This document shows, one piece after another, positions 12,301 to 15,549 of a stretch of DNA of 15,549 bases (its first letter is position 1; each line of letters starts with the position of its first letter). The stretch is from GCA-003244245 sp035997545 (lineage in GTDB: Bacteria > Actinomycetota > Actinomycetes > Mycobacteriales > Pseudonocardiaceae). The translations under genes and the position numbers were made by a program. The DNA lies in NCBI GenBank assembly GCA_035997545.1, contig DASYIL010000222.1:1-15549 (forward strand), read 5' to 3'. Under the pieces are notes generated by a model. The model saw only the letters and a list, made by a program, of their open reading frames with translations. It was not told the origin of the DNA and did no database searches.

Positions 12301-14598
12301 TTAGGTAGCGAACAGGGCGGGGAGGGTGGCCTCCCAGGCGGTGCGGAGCTCCTCTAGGGGGAGGGTGGCGATGTGGGTGATCTCCAGTATGGGTGCGCTG
12401 TGCACTTCGCCGAGTGAGGTCACCGGCACCCCATGGTCCGTGCACAGCTGCGCGACACGGTGAGCATGCCCGCCGGACACGCCGAGCAAGACACGCCCGG
12501 ATGACTCGGCGAACAGGGCGACGAAGGGGTCGAGCTGCGCGGGTATCGCGATCCGGGCACCGTGCCCGCTCAACAGGGCCGCTTCCACCAGTGCCTGCGC
12601 GAGGCCTCCGTCGGACAGATCGTGAGCGGCACTCACTAGGCCGTCCCGGGCCGCAGCCGTGAGCACCTGGGCGAGGGCCTGCTCGCGGGCCAGATCCACC
12701 GCAGGCGGGCGACCACCGAGATGCCCGTGCACCTCGTGCGCCCATTCGCTGCCGTCCAACTCGTCGCGCGTGTCGCCGAGCAGCCAGACTTCATCACCGG
12801 GACCGCCCAGGCCGGTGCGGATCCGGCGGCGCACGTCGTCGATCACGCCGAGCACCCCCACCACCGGGGTGGGCAGGATCGCGGTGTCCCCGGTCTGGTT
12901 GTAGAAGCTCACGTTCCCGCCGGTGACCGGGATGCCGAGGACGGCGCAACCGTCGGCCAGGCCGCGGACGGCCTGCTGGAACTGCCACATCACGCCGGGA
13001 TCGGTGGGCGCGCCGAAATTGAGGCAGTTCGTCACCGCCAGCGGAGTGGCACCGGTGACCGCAACGTTGCGGTAGGCCTCGGCCAGCGCGAGCTGGGCGC
13101 CGGCATAGGGGTCCAGCGCGCAATACCGGCCGTTGCCGTCGGTGGCCACCGCCACCCCGCGCTGCGTGGTGTCGTCGATGCGCACCATCCCCGCGTCGCT
13201 GGGTTGCGCGAGCACCGTGGCGCCGCGCACGTAACGGTCGTACTGGTCGGTCACCCAGGCCCGCGAGCACAACCCGGGGCCGGCCACCATCCGCAGCAGC
13301 GTCGCCCTTAACTCGTCCGGCGTGGACGGTCGTCGCAGCCGGTCCGGAGTGGATGCCTGCACGACATCCTGGGTGGGCGGCCGGTGCACCGGGCGGTGGT
13401 ACACCGGTCCGTCGTGCGCGACGGTGCGCGGCGGCACGTCCACCACGGTCTCGCCGTGCCAAGTGATCACCAGGCGATCTCCGTCCGTCACTTCACCGAT
13501 CACCGTTGCGGTGACGTCCCATTTCGCACAGACGGCCATGAAAGCGTCCACATCGGAGGGACGCACCACGGCGCACATCCGCTCCTGGGACTCACTGGAT
13601 AGGATCTCGGCCGGGGTCATGTCCGGCGCCCGCAGCGGCACCGCGTCCAGCTCCACCCGCATGCCACCGTCGCCCGCGCTGGCCAGCTCGCTCGTCGCGC
13701 AGGACAATCCCGCGCCGCCGAGGTCCTGGATACCGGCCACAAGCCCGGCGTGGAAGAGTTCCAGGCAGCATTCGATGAGGAGCTTCTCGGCGAACGGATC
13801 GCCGACCTGCACGCTAGGCAGTTTCTTGCGACCGCTGCCCCCACCCTGAGGATCGGTGCTGTCGGCGCTGAAGCTCTCGCTGGCCAGCACGCTGACTCCG
13901 CCGATACCGTCCAGCCCGGTGCGCGCGCCGAACAGGACGATCTTGTTTCCGGTGCCGCTGGCGTGCGCCAGGTGCAGGTCGGCCACCCGCATCGCCCCCA
14001 CGCACAGCGCGTTGACCAGCGGGTTGCCCGCATAGGAGGAGTCGAAGACCACCTCGCCACCGATGTTGGGCAGGCCCAGGCAGTTGCCGTAACCGCCGAT
14101 CCCGGCGACCACGCCGGGCAGTACCCGTGCGGTATCCGGCGCGTCGGCGGGGCCGAAGCGCAGCGAGTCCGCCACCGCGATCGGCCGCGCGCCCATTGCC
14201 ATGATGTCTCGCACGATCCCGCCGACCCCAGTCGCCGCGCCCTGGTAGGGCTCCACATAGGACGGATGGTTGTGTGACTCGATCTTGAAGGTCACCGCCC
14301 AGCCGTCGCCGACCTCAACCACGCCGGCGTTCTCACCGATACCGGCGAGCATCCGCTGCCGCATCGCCGCGGTGGTCGTCTCGCCGAAATACCGCAGGTG
14401 CACCTTGGAGGACTTGTAGGAGCAGTGCTCGCTCCACATCACCGAGTACATGGCCAGCTCGGCCTCGGTGGGGCGGCGCCCGAGGATCTTCCGGATCCGC
14501 GCGTACTCGTCATCGGCGAGCCCCAGCTCGCGGTACGGCTGCGGCTGGTCAGGGGTGTCGGCGGCACGTTGCACGGAATCGATGGCTGAGTTACGCAC
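12301..14598 (-). CDS. purL: Phosphoribosylformylglycinamidine synthase large subunit, PurL (765 aa)
   Basis: PurL converts FGAR to FGAM with ATP and ammonia delivered by PurQ, with PurS as a partner (step 4 of IMP synthesis). This is the small-type PurL without a glutaminase domain. Family segments are YSVMWSEHCSYKSSK with His58, FKIESHNHPS (104-113), IVRDIMAMGARPIA, QDLGGAGLSCATSEL, the second ATPase-like half with LALAEAYRNVAVTGA, APTDPGVMWQFQQA, and GGNVSFYNQTG. Possible starts are GTG 14622 (overlaps the upstream stop by 8 nt), GTG 14598 and GTG 14574. I choose 14598 because it gives the usual N-terminal length before YRELGL and has TACCGT 6 nt upstream. purQ and purS are not in the window. 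Confidence 0.95.
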   Translation of the reverse strand: MRNSAIDSVQRAADTPDQPQPYRELGLADDEYARIRKILGRRPTEAELAMYSVMWSEHCSYKSSKVHLRYFGETTTAAMRQRMLAGIGENAGVVEVGDGWAVTFKIESHNHPSYVEPYQGAATGVGGIVRDIMAMGARPIAVADSLRFGPADAPDTARVLPGVVAGIGGYGNCLGLPNIGGEVVFDSSYAGNPLVNALCVGAMRVADLHLAHASGTGNKIVLFGARTGLDGIGGVSVLASESFSADSTDPQGGGSGRKKLPSVQVGDPFAEKLLIECCLELFHAGLVAGIQDLGGAGLSCATSELASAGDGGMRVELDAVPLRAPDMTPAEILSSESQERMCAVVRPSDVDAFMAVCAKWDVTATVIGEVTDGDRLVITWHGETVVDVPPRTVAHDGPVYHRPVHRPPTQDVVQASTPDRLRRPSTPDELRATLLRMVAGPGLCSRAWVTDQYDRYVRGATVLAQPSDAGMVRIDDTTQRGVAVATDGNGRYCALDPYAGAQLALAEAYRNVAVTGATPLAVTNCLNFGAPTDPGVMWQFQQAVRGLADGCAVLGIPVTGGNVSFYNQTGDTAILPTPVVGVLGVIDDVRRRIRTGLGGPGDEVWLLGDTRDELDGSEWAHEVHGHLGGRPPAVDLAREQALAQVLTAAARDGLVSAAHDLSDGGLAQALVEAALLSGHGARIAIPAQLDPFVALFAESSGRVLLGVSGGHAHRVAQLCTDHGVPVTSLGEVHSAPILEITHIATLPLEELRTAWEATLPALFAT

Positions 14599-14604
14599 CC
14601 GTCG

Positions 14605-14610
14605 ACGGTA
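14605..14610 (-). promoter_or_regulatory. Possible -10 (TACCGT) before the purL GTG
   Basis: TACCGT on the minus strand ends 6 nt before GTG 14598, consistent with a leaderless start inside the end of the upstream gene's message. No clear -35. If purL starts at GTG 14622 instead, this is just coding sequence. Confidence 0.25.
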
Positions 14611-14614
14611 TTCG

Positions 14615-15549
14615 TTACTCACGGAGTTCGACCTGCTGAGATGGCATTGAGAGATCGAGTGGCACGGGGTCGGGCGCCGGGTGCACGTGTCCGGTGAGGC
14701 TACCGAGCTCGTCGACGTCGAGTTGGACGGTGTCGCCCGGCCTGAGGTAAGGGTACTTGTCAGGGCCGTGCAAGCCGGCGAGTTCGAGGATGCAGCCAGT
14801 GCCGACGGTGCCGCTACCGATGATGTCGCCAGGCACCAACCGGGTGCCTCGGGATGCGTAGGACAGCATCTGGCCGAAGGACCAGTAAATGTCGGCCCAG
14901 TTCCCGCCACCATAGTGACGGCCGTTGACCGAGGCTGACATGGCCAACCGGTAGCCTTTGCCGCTGCGATAGGGCTCGATCTCGTCGGGTGTTACCAGCA
15001 CGGGGCCAATGCTGGTGGCCCCGTCCTTACCTTTCGCCGGTCCCAAACCGACGCGCGATTCGATGGCCTGGAGATCACGAGCACTCCAATCGCAGAAGAT
15101 CAGGTAGCCGGCGATGTGCTGCTCGGCCTGCTCGGGTGAGAGGTTCATGCCGGCGTGGCCGACAACGGCGGCAACCTCCACTTCGTAGTCGAAGGCAGCC
15201 GAGCCGGGCGAGATCTCGATGTCCTCGTCCGGTCCGCGGATAGCGGCCGGATTGGTGAAGTAAAAGACCGGTTGCCGGTACCAGACCGGGTCGACCTCGC
15301 GGCCGCGTGCGCGAGCGGCGTTGCGAGCATGCTCCTCGAACGACAGGAAGTCACGCACCGACGGCGGCGTGGGGATCGGTGCACGCAGCCGTACCGCATC
15401 CAAGCTCACGACCTCGGATGGGTCGCGCAGGGCTCGTTCGGCCGCTGTGGCGAGCCCTCCGTCGGCGGACAGGAGGTCTAGCAGCGACGCCAGCGTGTCG
15501 AGGCCATGGACCTGCCCACCATGCAGCAGACCGGGGCGATCGGCCCCGC
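14615..15549 (-). CDS. Fumarylacetoacetate hydrolase-family protein (5' end outside the window)
   Basis: The frame is open from the TAA at 14617-14615 to the right edge, giving 311 visible residues. The upstream residues (DRPGLLHGGQVHGLDTL) look like the usual N-terminal cap of the family, so the GTG at 15409 is not the true start. The catalytic domain shows YRQPVFYFTNPAAIRGP, then AFDYEVEVAAVVG with the two Glu that bind Mg/Ca, CDWSARD with the metal-binding Asp, and GDIIGSGTVGTGCILEL. The family cleaves C-C bonds or tautomerises/decarboxylates acylpyruvate-like acids; the exact substrate cannot be read. Its stop is followed closely or overlapped by purL, so the two are likely cotranscribed. 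Confidence 0.92.
   Translation of the reverse strand, partial: GADRPGLLHGGQVHGLDTLASLLDLLSADGGLATAAERALRDPSEVVSLDAVRLRAPIPTPPSVRDFLSFEEHARNAARARGREVDPVWYRQPVFYFTNPAAIRGPDEDIEISPGSAAFDYEVEVAAVVGHAGMNLSPEQAEQHIAGYLIFCDWSARDLQAIESRVGLGPAKGKDGATSIGPVLVTPDEIEPYRSGKGYRLAMSASVNGRHYGGGNWADIYWSFGQMLSYASRGTRLVPGDIIGSGTVGTGCILELAGLHGPDKYPYLRPGDTVQLDVDELGSLTGHVHPAPDPVPLDLSMPSQQVELRE

Noticed and set aside
14622..14913. N-terminal extension of the purL frame
   Set aside because: It overlaps the FAH-family gene in another frame and its Ser/Thr/Pro-rich sequence is not PurL-like.

Overview
The window is high-GC actinobacterial DNA. The gene set suggests a filamentous actinomycete, most likely of the Pseudonocardiales: a c-di-GMP-binding RsiG-type anti-sigma factor, a Nur-type nickel regulator next to an FABP/nitrobindin gene and ygfZ, DUF3073, a TIGR03086 (mycothiol-linked) protein, and many GTG starts. 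The genus is an inference; there is no rRNA or species marker here.

Left part (1-2506), accessory in character. It holds a decayed cytochrome P450 copy with an in-frame stop and a lost 3' end, a repeat-rich acidic small ORF of lower GC, a 341-nt non-coding gap, and an intact P450 that is the paralogue of the decayed copy. Next come a cupredoxin-fold lipoprotein and a polytopic membrane protein whose start overlaps the lipoprotein stop by one base (2569-4301).

Middle part (4508-8313), mostly rightward. It reads nitrobindin-like protein, then a 411-nt non-coding region, then nur overlapping ygfZ by 4 nt, then rsiG. The 411-nt region carries a leftward promoter, a Shine-Dalgarno able to pair over 15 nt with the 16S 3' end, a 12-codon ORF and a branched RNA fold. 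A 48-aa leftward membrane peptide gene, missed at usual length cut-offs, faces rsiG, and DUF3073 faces purM.

Right part (8351-15549) is a leftward purine block. In transcription order it reads fumarylacetoacetate hydrolase-family gene (cut by the window edge), purL, an SCP-2-like small protein, a TIGR03086 protein, purF and purM. purL, purF and purM encode steps 4, 1 and 5 of IMP synthesis. No purQ or purS lies in the window.

Two themes run through the window. First, repeats sit on or next to stop codons: inverted repeats after the nitrobindin gene, after purL and inside the 3' end of the SCP-2 gene, and tandem repeats at the ygfZ stop and between the convergent rsiG and 48-aa gene. Second, several starts have a TAnnnT hexamer 6-8 nt upstream, the spacing expected of leaderless transcripts. 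The best candidate for an undescribed element is the leftward leader at about 5239-5481.
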